The notes beneath the pieces are model-generated. The model searched no databases, was not told where the DNA came from, and saw only the letters and a program-made list of their open reading frames with translations. A DNA stretch of 64,000 bases. Source: Aotearoamyces nothofagi. Its lineage: Eukaryota; Ascomycota; Leotiomycetes; Leotiales; Tympanidaceae. Positions within the stretch are counted from its first letter, which is position 1. Each line of letters opens with the position of its first letter. Both the position numbers and the translations under genes were made by a program. The stretch spans positions 1-64,000 of the forward strand of contig JADDTR010000009.1 of NCBI GenBank assembly GCA_015345905.1. The letters run 5' to 3'. Below, one piece after another: positions 1-9,645 of the stretch.

Positions 1-281
1 TACAGTGTATAAAGCCCTAGATCACTGTAGCTCTTACTTCAATTATTGCACGAGGGTAGCTGTCTAGCTATACAATCTCTATAAACCTTAGGTGGCTACC
101 ATCTACAAGTCTAGCCCTAACTGCAGTTACCCGACTATATACAGCGAACTCGACTACAACCCTAGATCTTGCCATGAATGCTTATAATTGTTGAGACTCT
201 GCTAGTTCTTGCTCCTACAAATACTCCCCTGTTCAGAGTATTGATCTCCGATTCCGACCTCCTAGGACCTCAGCCCTCGCT

Positions 282-1576
282 TATAGGAGTGTAATAACTG
301 CAGTTATATCACGATGCACTAGGCCTAAATAGTCGTTTCAGTAGTATATTCACAGCTTTACAATCCTCACCTCTCTTTACCTTTCTACAAGACAACTAAA
401 ATCATCGAATGCCGTCTAGAACACCTAGTACATTGAGGTGAGTTTATAATAAGTGTATACAACAGCTTTTCTAAGCAACTTTCCTTCAATAAGCGACTAT
501 TCACGGCCTGTTTGCACTTTATTATATTTTGACCATGTGAATTGTTGGCTTTCACCAACAACTCACCTTTTTTAAGCTCATTTTCGAATTTCAACACCTG
601 CCAATCGATAGGGTATATCTTATATACACTTACTAACATTGCTGTAGTTATTAGCCACCGATCTACTCCGAGAGCATATCCTACACTGTACTCTGGTGTC
701 GAGCCTAAGATCACCACAAGATNAGGAGTGTAATAACTGCAGTTATATCACGATGCACTAGGCCTAAATAGTCGTTTCAGTAGTATATTCACAGCTTTAC
801 AATCCTCACCTCTCTTTACCTTTCTACAAGACAACTAAAATCATCGAATGCCGTCTAGAACACCTAGTACATTGAGGTGAGTTTATAATAAGTGTATACA
901 ACAGCTTTTCTAAGCAACTTTCCTTCAATAAGCGACTATTCACGGCCTGTTTGCACTTTATTATATTTTGACCATGTGAATTGTTGGCTTTCACCAACAA
1001 CTCACCTTTTTTAAGCTCATTTTCGAATTTCAACACCTGCCAATCGATAGGGTATATCTTATATACACTTACTAACATTGCTGTAGTTATTAGCCACCGA
1101 TCTACTCCGAGAGCATATCCTACACTGTACTCTGGTNATAGGAGTGTAATAACTGCAGTTATATCACGATGCACTAGGCCTAAATAGTCGTTTCAGTAGT
1201 ATATTCACAGCTTTACAATCCTCACCTCTCTTTACCTTTCTACAAGACAACTAAAATCATCGAATGCCGTCTAGAACACCTAGTACATTGAGGTGAGTTT
1301 ATAATAAGTGTATACAACAGCTTTTCTAAGCAACTTTCCTTCAATAAGCGACTATTCACGGCCTGTTTGCACTTTATTATATTTTGACCATGTGAATTGT
1401 TGGCTTTCACCAACAACTCACCTTTTTTAAGCTCATTTTCGAATTTCAACACCTGCCAATCGATAGGGTATATCTTATATACACTTACTAACATTGCTGT
1501 AGTTATTAGCCACCGATCTACTCCGAGAGCATATCCTACACTGTACTCTGGTGTCGAGCCTAAGATCACCACAAGA
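282..1576. repeat. Three identical ~415-440 bp copies joined by single N
   Basis: The segment starting at the AGGAGTGTAATAACTGCAG motif occurs at about 282-722, 724-1136 and 1138-1576. Single N characters at 723 and 1137 separate the copies. They look identical, while other repeats in this block differ by many transitions. Identity together with N joins points to contig ends that overlap but were never merged, so the real genome probably has one copy. On the minus strand an open frame of about 110 codons crosses each copy, but it matches nothing I recognise and I do not call it a gene. Confidence 0.8.
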
Positions 1577-2760
1577 TTGAGGTAAATCTTCGCCACCGAA
1601 CAATTTCTTCCAGAAAGCCTAGTCCTCCTACCTTGACTAGAGTCGAATAGGGTTTCAACATCTGGTAATTATAGCATCCCAATCGAGAGCGAGAGCCACT
1701 GGTACAGCTTCGTCGTCGGCGACACCAGCTCCTACACCAAGTTTATCTGCTACAGCCAAAACAGTCAAAACAGCCTGCAAGCCTTCCCAAAAGACCGATG
1801 TCGACCTCAAGAAGAAGGCGATCAATACAAATCCGGCCGGAGTATATATTTATACTCCGAACCTGGAGAATAACAAAGCAACAATGGCTGGCTATCTGGG
1901 CCTTATTGATACTGTCGCTCTGAATGACCTGATGTTTGTACATGAANTGTCGAGCCTAAGATCACCACAAGATTGAGGTAAATCTTCGCCACCGAACAAT
2001 TTCTTCCAGAAAGCCTAGTCCTCCTACCTTGACTAGAGTCGAATAGGGTTTCAACATCTGGTAATTATAGCATCCCAATCGAGAGCGAGAGCCACTGGTA
2101 CAGCTTCGTCGTCGGCGACACCAGCTCCTACACCAAGTTTATCTGCTACAGCCAAAACAGTCAAAACAGCCTGCAAGCCTTCCCAAAAGACCGATGTCGA
2201 CCTCAAGAAGAAGGCGATCAATACAAATCCGGCCGGAGTATATATTTATACTCCGAACCTGGAGAATAACAAAGCAACAATGGCTGGCTATCTGGGCCTT
2301 ATTGATACTGTCGCTCTGAATGACCTGATGTTTGTACATGAAGGTAGGTCTAGTAANGAGCCTAAGATCACCACAAGATTGAGGTAAATCTTCGCCACCG
2401 AACAATTTCTTCCAGAAAGCCTAGTCCTCCTACCTTGACTAGAGTCGAATAGGGTTTCAACATCTGGTAATTATAGCATCCCAATCGAGAGCGAGAGCCA
2501 CTGGTACAGCTTCGTCGTCGGCGACACCAGCTCCTACACCAAGTTTATCTGCTACAGCCAAAACAGTCAAAACAGCCTGCAAGCCTTCCCAAAAGACCGA
2601 TGTCGACCTCAAGAAGAAGGCGATCAATACAAATCCGGCCGGAGTATATATTTATACTCCGAACCTGGAGAATAACAAAGCAACAATGGCTGGCTATCTG
2701 GGCCTTATTGATACTGTCGCTCTGAATGACCTGATGTTTGTACATGAAGGTAGGTCTAGT
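1552..2760. repeat. Second set of three identical ~400 bp copies joined by N
   Basis: Sequence beginning near GTCGAGCCTAAGATCACC is present at about 1552-1945, 1947-2356 and 2358-2760, separated by N at 1946 and 2357. The plus strand of this unit encodes the N-terminal part of the SNF2-like gene, and only the last copy continues into the rest of that gene. As with the preceding set, exact identity and N joins suggest an assembly artefact rather than a biological triplication. Confidence 0.8.
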
Positions 2761-2805
2761 AACTGCAGTTATCAGATGCATCGTATACTGACACTACTAT
2801 TCCAG
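2750..2805 (+). other. Intron 1 of the SNF2 gene, with TAACTGCAGTTA palindrome
   Basis: The donor is GAAG|GTAGGTCTAG and the acceptor ACTATTCCAG|AGAAT, 56 nt apart. The palindrome TAACTGCAGTTA starts 11 nt after the donor. A TATACTGAC branch-like site lies downstream. Splicing joins the frame FVHEG to ENRKLLTEFF. Confidence 0.7.
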
Positions 2806-3822
2806 AGAATAGGAAACTACTCACCGAATTCTTCAAGACGCAAAAGAACGGCTTTGCTATATTAGGCTGTACCGAGGGTTTGTCTTGGGGTGTAAAAGCG
2901 ATATTCGAGACTATCACTACAACTCCGACCGAGTATTGCAACGTCTTCAACAGCAGTACTATTCCGATCCGAAATGAGCTCCTCGGTATCAAAGCTGCAA
3001 ACAATCCTGCTGGAGGCTATACTACTTGGGTTAATGTTATATATAGACTTATTTTGCAGAACCCCTAGTGTTTCCCCAACGAGACTGCCAAGAGTGTATT
3101 GTTAGTTGAGCATACTGTAGAGGACTGGTACCGTGTATACTCACTGGTTCGACACTTTTACCGAACAGAGCAGTAGGTACAGGCAAGGGAGGCGGCAGGT
3201 AAGGCGAAATACATTGTGTCGAAGAGGGTGGTTGCAGATCTACCCAAGTTCTTTACAGATACCGACCTGGGTGTCTCTACCTGCAGCGCTGGTGATAAGG
3301 AGTTGGTGGAGGAGTCCACCGACGATGAATCGGACGACGAGAGTATCGAGGGTGAAGATAAGCCTGCCGAGGTTGTCTTGACAGAAGAGGTCGAGGACAA
3401 GATAGAAGGCCAGTATAGCGATACTGCTCTTTGCATCAGCCAGGGCGGCAACCTCACCGCCAACCTCAAGAATGCTCTGCAACCGCTACTTACTAGAGGG
3501 CAAATTGGCCTATTCATGAAGCAAGAGGGCAAGTGGGCAAAGGTCATCTACAACGTCGGAACCTCAACGAAGGACGAGCTCAGCGAGTATATTGTCCAGC
3601 AGGCCGTCTAGGACAACTCTGTTAGTAGCATCGAAGGCGACAAGCTGTACAACGAAGTGTATATAGCCGACATGAATCGCTTTTGGAAGACGATGGAGAA
3701 GGTAAGTATAGTATCGGTTACAAGTGCTGGTTACCTTGAGTCGTACAAGGCCCTCGGGGTGGATTGGGTGACTCGTGGGTTCGGAACCCAAGGAAAGAGT
3801 TACCAGCCCTAGCAAGTAATCG

Positions 3823-3872
3823 GTGAGTCTTATAACTACAGTTATAAGAGACAGGGCTAATTCACCAAGCAG
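3823..3872 (+). other. Intron 3 of the SNF2 gene, with near-palindrome TAACTACAGTTA
   Basis: The donor is ATCG|GTGAGTCTTA and the acceptor CCAAGCAG|GTATT, 50 nt apart. TAACTACAGTTA again starts 11 nt after the donor, one transition away from the perfect palindrome. Removal gives the continuous frame QVIGIKTIYNIEQS just before the Walker A region. Confidence 0.7.
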
Positions 3873-4997
3873 GTATTAAGACGATATACAATATAGAGCA
3901 GAGCATTATAGGTGGTGGAATTAATGCCTCCGATTGTAGTACTGGAAAGACCGTCACCTGTCTTGGCCTTATTGAATATACTGCTTGTATACAACTCGAG
4001 CATTTACAAGAGACTGGCGAACCAACAATGTATAAGTCTACTCTTGTTGTATGTCCATCCCAGTTGGTCGACGTCTGGTTCGAGGATTGGCTCAAGTTCT
4101 TCTCAGGCCCTAACTGTATAATCCTCAAGCAGTTTTATAGTAGTAAAGCCACTACCAGCAATCCAATATACAAAGGCACACTGCTTGGAACATAGACGAA
4201 AGATTTGATGGAGTATATAAACAGTCTCGACTATAATGATCTAGAGACTGCTCGGGTTGTAATCGTAACTGTATACTCAACCTGGTACAAGTGCACTCTT
4301 GAGAATACCAATGTTGGAGCGGCTGGTCCAGCTGGGAAGGAAGTAGCTGTTGAGGATAAGGCCGAAATTGCCGATGCCGATGGAAATGACGGCTATAAGG
4401 TTGATGACGATGACGAGGTTGTACTAAGTAATCTGCAACTAATGTATATCTCCCCGCTCAAGGACATGTTTGCCTATATCGTGTACAACAAAGTATATAC
4501 TATCAAGAACTACTAGACCCTGACTTATATATCTATTAAGACACTAAATACACCGAAAAAATGGTTTGTATCGGCTACACCGATGATAAATCATGTAAGG
4601 GATCTTGGCGGGTATCTTAGGCTGCTGTAGAAGGATGAGTAGGAGCTCGAGGTCGATGCTGAGCTAGAGGACTTCTATAGTGAAGACCTCGACGCCTTGG
4701 AGATCTTGGAGGACGATGACGATATCGATGCTGATACTTTGGCAAGTCGATACATCTTGACAAAGGCTCTGAAAGAGGGTTATAAGGTCTATCAGCTCGA
4801 TCCAACATGGTATCGAAAGGTAGCAAGTGCTGATAAGCTCGACCTACTACTGATTGGCACTGTATTGTATACTATACTAAGCCAAATCTAGATGCAATAT
4901 ACTATAGCAACTACAATCGACCTCGAGAATAGAGAGCCAGCTCGGCGACTTGGGGACCAGATCCTCTACTACAATGTGTCTACAATTGAACTCCAGA

Positions 4998-5430
4998 TGA
5001 CCCGAGACCAACAAAAGGAGTATATAGATATATACAATATACATGTCGAACGTCTTGTAGTAGATGATGATATAGAGGACAGCACTGAGGGCGACGGCGA
5101 GGGCGAGGGCGACGATGGCCCTAAAGATAAAGCACCTGGCCGGATTAACATCATTGTACATCGGAGGATAGTGTATACAACCCTCAATACACACCTAGAC
5201 ACCCTGGTAAAGANACCCGAGACCAACAAAAGGAGTATATAGATATATACAATATACATGTCGAACGTCTTGTAGTAGATGATGATATAGAGGACAGCAC
5301 TGAGGGCGACGGCGAGGGCGAGGGCGACGATGGCCCTAAAGATAAAGCACCTGGCCGGATTAACATCATTGTACATCGGAGGATAGTGTATACAACCCTC
5401 AATACACACCTAGACACCCTGGTAAAGAAC
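4998..5430. repeat. Duplicated ~215 bp segment of the SNF2 gene joined by N
   Basis: Bases 4998-5213 are repeated at 5215-5430 with one N at 5214. The repeated part encodes the acidic GDGEGEGDDGPKDKAPG stretch of the helicase frame. The reading frame is continuous if a single copy is kept, so this is very probably another unmerged contig overlap. Confidence 0.8.
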
Positions 5431-5681
5431 GTCGGTAGGAAGAGTATAGTTAAAGACATAAATGCCTGGTATGAAAAATGGGACGACTACAGGGTCATAT
5501 ATCTTTTCAGGCATACCAAGCCTAAATTCTATCTGCGCCTATACCAAGACAGGGTGTCGATGGCAGAGTATATTGCAGGTCCTAGTGTAAAGCTATAGTA
5601 TCTTTGCCATTTACTCTACAATATCATCTTTGAGAAGGAGACCAGAGTGCAGCTTGTTGTCGACCTGCCTATAAACCAGTG

Positions 5682-6016
5682 GTAAGTTTGTGCCTTTGAT
5701 AACTGCAGTTATAGGGGCCTGCCTTCTATAACTGCAGTTATAAGATCCCCCTGCCTTTGATAACTGCAGTTCTAAGAGCCTGCCTTCGATAACTGCAGTT
5801 ATAAAAGCCGAGCCTGCCTTCTATAACTACAGTTATAAGAGCCTGCCTTCTATAACTGCAGTTATAAGAGCCTGCCTTCTATAACTGCAGTTATAAGAGC
5901 CTGCCTTCTATAACTGCAGTTATAAGAGCCTGCCTTCTATAACTGCAGTTATAAGACCCCCCTGCCTTTGATAACTGCAGTTATAAGAGCCGGCTTTTTG
6001 ACTAACTAGTATATAG
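5682..6016 (+). repeat. Intron 4 of the SNF2 gene, expanded by a 10-copy palindromic satellite
   Basis: The donor CAGTG|GTAAGTTTG and acceptor ACTAGTATATAG|GGTC define a 335-nt intron whose removal joins INQW to VLEAFLINLG. Almost the whole intron (about 5698-5992) is a tandem array of about ten units of roughly 29 bp (GCCTGCCTTCTATAACTGCA followed by GTTATAAGA), each centred on ATAACTGCAGTTAT. Some units carry single transitions or small insertions. The first palindrome starts 19 nt after the donor. Confidence 0.75.
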
Positions 6017-6652
6017 GGTCTTAGAAGCTTTCCTTATAAACCTCGGACTTAATGTCCTTAGTCTCCACTCTGCACACTTGCAAATTGATCGATGCAAGAC
6101 GATCTGAACATTCAATGACCTGAAGGCACCAGTGGATGTTCTAGTTACGAATTTCCGAACCAGCTCACTAGGTGTTAATCTGCAGGGGGCATGCTATTAC
6201 ACTATTATCATGGACATGGCCAATAATATAAATACAATCCTGCAGACGATTGGTCGGATCTATCGCTTGGGGCAGACGGAAGTTCAGAATGTCTATATCC
6301 TGACCTGCAACCATTTATATAACCAGGTATTACAGGCAAGAGCTTCTGTCAAGATGGTTGCCCAGCTTGCCGAAGAGGCAAGGTTCAAGAGCAAGGTTGT
6401 AGAGGAGATATCAAGCAATGCCGAGGAACTGGTAAGGAAGATGCTGGGCCAGCGATGCTCCCGTGTAAAATGGGGCAGCCTGGACTTGTATACCAAGGAT
6501 AAGCTGAAGTAGGGTGGTACTTGTTTAGAGAAGGACAAGGGCCTAAAGGCGAACGAGACAACCGCTACTGCTAAGACTGGCACCACCGAATGGGCAAAGC
6601 AGGCAGAGGCAATGGAGAAGAGAAGAATAGCGGCTCTAGGAGGCGAAGAAGG

Positions 6653-6709
6653 TAGGTCTATTAACTGCAGTTTATATAAGTAGAGTAATATACTGACTAG
6701 TGTTATTAG
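6653..6709 (+). other. Intron 5 of the SNF2 gene, with TAACTGCAGTTT
   Basis: The donor is GAAGAAG|GTAGGTCTAT and the acceptor TGTTATTAG|ACGTTG, 57 nt apart. TAACTGCAGTTT starts 11 nt after the donor, and ATATACTGAC lies downstream as in intron 1. Splicing links the helicase C-terminal region to the acidic EEPVVAGPA tail. Confidence 0.7.
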
Positions 6710-7317
6710 ACGTTGTAATGAAGGATACAGCAGAAGAGCCTGTTGTTGCTGGCCCTGCTGCAGTAGAAGAGCCTGTTGTCGCTGGCCCCGCTGTAACAGA
6801 GGAGCCAGTTGTTGCTGGCCCAGCTGCAGCAGAGGAGCCTCTTATTGCTGGCCCTGCTACTAAGGTCGAAGAGCCGCATGTTGTTGGCCTTGCTGCTGAG
6901 GTCAACCAGCTCAGTATTGATGTCGCTGATAGTGACATCGAAGACCTCAATAAAGCTGTTGCTGATGATGATGATGAGGAGGTTGGTTCCTTACTTTCGA
7001 GCCCGCTCTCTGACCTACCAGATTCAGATACCGAGATGGCAGAAGGCCCAGCCTTAGAGGAGGCAGCTGAAGAGGCAGGTAGGAAACGGAAGAGGCCTGC
7101 AAGAGCAGTGTACAGTATAGCAGAGGATGAGCCTTCTCCAAAAAAGAGGTAGTACACCAGTTGTAAGAATGTAGAATAGTGTATTGAAGTAGAGAGGGTA
7201 AGTTGTTTTATAAATGGCGTTATAGATTAGAAGTTGGCTGTTTTAGACATTGTTAGATACCTATTTGGCTTTTAGACAATCGATTTTTTGACCCTAATAT
7301 AGAGAGAGTGCCTACCT

Positions 7318-7511
7318 GATATATAATAACTGCAGTTATAAAGTGTCTACCTGACGTGTAATAACTGCAGTTATAAAGTGCCTACTAGACATGCTATAAC
7401 TGCAGTTACTAAGAGTCTATTCGATGTACTATAACTGCAGTTACTAAGCGCCTATTCGACGTGCTATAACTACAGTTATCATGTGCCTATACATTATACT
7501 ATAACTGCAGT
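7318..7511. repeat. Six-copy 35-bp array of the ATAACTGCAGTTAT palindrome
   Basis: Units of about 35 bp of the type CCTACCTGAYATRTAATAAC followed by TGCAGTTATAAAGTG repeat six times downstream of the SNF2 gene stop. The spacer differs from that of the intron 4 array, but the palindromic core is the same. Palindrome copies also lie at 118, 294 (and its assembly duplicates) and 7892. A shortened form, TAACTGCAGTAA, lies near 45,519. Confidence 0.85.
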
Positions 7512-7600
7512 TATCAAGTACAGTATACTACAGAGACACGGCAAAGGAGTGAATCATGGGACCAGCAGCAATTGATCTTCGCTAAGAGTCTAAGTGTTGT

Positions 7601-7725
7601 ATACAGTATCTTACAGTAGGTTATTGTAATATACAGTATCTTATAGTAGATTATTGTAATATACAGTATCTTACAGTAAGTTACTATAATATACTGTATC
7701 TTATAATAGGTTATTGTAATATATC
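7601..7725. repeat. ~34-bp tandem repeat (ATACAGTATCTTACAGTAGG type)
   Basis: About four units of ATACAGTATCTTAYAGTARG followed by TTATTGTAAT are repeated head to tail, with transitions between copies. A shorter related stretch (TACAGTAAGTTACTATAAGC) lies at about 7917-7980. No coding function is visible. Confidence 0.75.
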
Positions 7726-7735
7726 ACACTCTACT

Positions 7736-7895
7736 AGGTAAATCTTCAGAGTAATTCGATGAATTGAAGTATATAGACTACTAGGGTTTCAATACATATA
7801 CTTGTAAATATCGAATAAGTCGTATAAAATGTATTACTTAAGCAAATTACATGGATTGCAATGTACATAGTCCTTAGAATTACATGCATCCTATA
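7736..7895. repeat. Diverged direct repeat, copy 1
   Basis: This roughly 160-bp segment (AGGTAAATCTTCAGAGTAAT onward) is repeated at 7985-8165. Where the copies differ, copy 1 mostly has A where copy 2 has G, for example in AAATATCGAATAAGTC versus AAATGTCGAAGAAGTC. That one-directional pattern is what RIP of one strand would give. No gene is recognised in either copy. Confidence 0.7.
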
Positions 7896-7984
7896 ACTGC
7901 AGTTATTCTCGCTGTACCTTACAGTAAGTTACTATAAGCTATTGTAATATACAGTAAATTACAATAAGATACAGTACTTTAATG

Positions 7985-8165
7985 TATACCACCAAGTAAA
8001 TATTCGTTGTAATTCGATGAATTGAGTTGTTTAAGGATGGACACTGCTGGAGATTCAAGGTGTATACTTGTAAATGTCGAAGAAGTCGTGCAAAGGGTGT
8101 TACTTAGGCAAATTAGATGGATTTGGGTATATATACCTCCTTCGAATTTCATGTACCCAATAAGT
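7985..8165. repeat. Diverged direct repeat, copy 2 (less mutated)
   Basis: This is the partner of 7736-7895. It keeps more G residues (GTGCAAAGGGTGTTACTTAG versus GTATAAAATGTATTACTTAA) and has an extra stretch near the middle. A short open frame on each strand crosses it, but neither resembles a known protein. Confidence 0.7.
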
Positions 8166-8208
8166 GCCAAGACCTTTGTATTACCTTATAGTAACTTACT
8201 GTAGTATT

Positions 8209-8330
8209 TGCATGCAGATCCGACGTGATGCATTAGCAGCTGCATGCACACCAACATTTTTTGTATAGGCCTTGGTGCAGATCATGTATAATCCGCTGGG
8301 TTATAGAGATAGGAAATGCTGTAGCCGAAG
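8209..8330. repeat. Inverted GCATGCAG repeat and dispersed ACATTTTTTGTATAGG repeat
   Basis: GCATGCAG at about 8212 and CTGCATGC at about 8242 form a short inverted repeat. The following 80 bp (ACCAACATTTTTTGTATAGG, then TATAATCCGCTGGGTTATAG) recur at 16,742-16,830 in a more mutated form, which marks a dispersed repeat family. Confidence 0.6.
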
Positions 8331-8635
8331 GAAATGCTGTAGCCGAGGACGCCGGCGACTACTAGACCACTGGGATAAAGATACCGCTCATCCAGGCTGA
8401 GCCTACTGATACTGCAACCGAGGGAGACAGTAAGGGGGTGACTGAGGGTGGCGGTGATATTGAGGGCGGCAGTGATGTTGAGGGCGGCGGTGCTATTGAG
8501 GAGGAGAGTGCTGATAAGGAGAGGAGTACTGTTGCTGAAGCTGCCTTGACACTGCTCTGCCTTCCTATAGTAACACCTACCTATATACTTCGATTAACAA
8601 CTCGGTGCAGTATAGGTCAATGTACTACTTATTAG
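8315..8635 (+). pseudogene. Remnant of an acidic, Gly/Glu-rich coding frame
   Basis: A plus-strand frame reads GNAVAEGNAVAEDAGDY, then, after a TAG, an Ile/Pro segment and the repeated GGGDIEGGSDVEGGGAIEEE. It stops after about 100 codons. The composition resembles the acidic linkers of the SNF2 gene upstream, but there is no domain I recognise. It is probably decayed coding DNA. Confidence 0.35.
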
Positions 8636-9012
8636 TTTATATAGCCCTCATTTGAATACAGTAGTATACTAGTATATACTTTAATAAGAATAGTCGCCTA
8701 TAAATATAAACCTGAGTCTACAGCCTATTGATTTTCCTAGCCTAGTCTGCTAAATGACTATACTGACCTATATAACCCCATCGACCCTTGAGACTACAGC
8801 TTCTACAATATAACTCAGAGAACTCTATAAGTTGCCCTACCTTGATTTTCCTAGCCCGGCTTAGAAAATGAACCTAGAGGTACATTATATAGGTATATAC
8901 ACCCGGTCGATACAGTGCCTATAGAGGCACTACAACTGTCCAGTTATAGAAGGAGTAAACTGCACTTGAGTAACAAGGCTAGAGGCTCGTTATTGCAACT
9001 TGTTGTTTGGGG

Positions 9013-9310
9013 TGCTATATCTACTGAAGTATTGCTTGTACAACTTAGAGTAGTAGACTTACTAAAGCATTGCTTATACAACTCTAGACAACAGGCCTAC
9101 CAGAGCATTGCTTGAACAACTTAGGACAACAAGCTTACTAAAGCATTGCTTATAGAACTTATAGTAATAGGCTCACTGAAGTATTGTCTATACAACTTAG
9201 GGTAATAGGCTCACTGAAGTACTGCTTATACAACTTAGAGTAACAGGCTTACCAAAGCATTGCTTGTACAACTTAGTACAACAGGCTTACTAAACTACTG
9301 CTTATATAAC
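9013..9310. repeat. 38-bp minisatellite, about eight copies
   Basis: Units of the type TAGGCTYACTRAAGYATTGC followed by TTATACAACTTAGAGTAA repeat head to tail with a 38-bp period. Variation between copies is mostly transitions. About one and a half further units appear at 9588-9645, so the array flanks the lysyl-tRNA synthetase fragment on both sides. Confidence 0.8.
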
Positions 9311-9327
9311 TCGAGGCACTACTTTGG

Positions 9328-9573
9328 CTCTATACTTATACAAGTTCTAGGTTAATAGTAACCTCAAAGATTTCATCGAGAAGTACAATTCCCTTAAGTC
9401 TAGCAAGTACTATAAAGGTGTCAAGATCAGAGTAGGAGGTAGAATCTACAACAAGTGTACATTAGGCTCTAAGCTTGTCTTCTACAATATAAGGTCTAAC
9501 AGCATCAAGATACAAGTTATTTGCCAGGCTCAAGAGGCTACTGAAGGTAGGGTGCCTTTTGTACAATAGTACA
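9328..9573 (+). pseudogene. Fragment of cytosolic lysyl-tRNA synthetase (anticodon-binding OB fold)
   Basis: A plus-strand frame with one internal TAG reads LYLYKF, then NLKDFIEKYNSLK, GVKIRVGGRIYNK, LGSKLVFYNIRSNSIKIQV and ICQAQEATEGRVPF, and ends at TAG. Class II LysRS enzymes carry this series at the start of the N-terminal OB fold (PYPHKF.., FIEKY, V.GR...KR, SKLVFYD, VQVM.QA). Only about 80 codons are present; the catalytic domain and motifs 1-3 are absent. It is embedded between copies of the 38-bp minisatellite. I read it as a captured or stranded gene piece and not a functional gene. No poly-A tail or target duplication could be seen. Confidence 0.75.
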
Positions 9574-9645
9574 AGTATAGAACTCAGAGCAGTAGACTTA
9601 CTAGAGTATTGCTTATACAACTCAGGGTAGTAGACTTACTATTAC

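Larger units (their letters stand above)
2468..7152 (+). pseudogene. SNF2-family DNA helicase gene, RIP-degraded, five introns
   Basis: Frames on the plus strand read as a fungal SNF2/DEAD-like helicase. An N-terminal region lies at about 2468-3700 (VYIYTPNLENN, then an acidic stretch). A degenerate Walker A, DCSTGKT, follows near 3940. Motif III FVSATPM is near 4570. Motifs V and VI (VLVTNF, then QTIGRIYRLGQ) are near 6140-6280. An acidic tail at 6710-7152 has about four EEPVVAGPA-type repeats, basic nuclear-signal-like stretches (RKRKRP, PKKR) and a stop at 7150. The Walker B position reads YNKVY where the family has a DEAH/DEGH-type motif. About a dozen in-frame stops break the frame, nearly all TAG where CAG is plausible, plus one TGA near 6110. 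Introns (2750-2805, one near 3702 with unclear end, 3823-3872, 5682-6016, 6653-6709) restore the frame at their junctions. The gene looks dead. The start codon is not secure. Confidence 0.8.

Noticed and set aside
385-1596. Minus-strand open frames of about 110 codons in the triplicated segment
   Set aside because: They match no family I know, lie in artefactual duplicate copies, and AT-rich sequence with few stops on one strand can stay open by chance.
7318-7511. CRISPR-like array
   Set aside because: The host is a eukaryote, and the units are palindromic satellites with similar spacers rather than unique ones.
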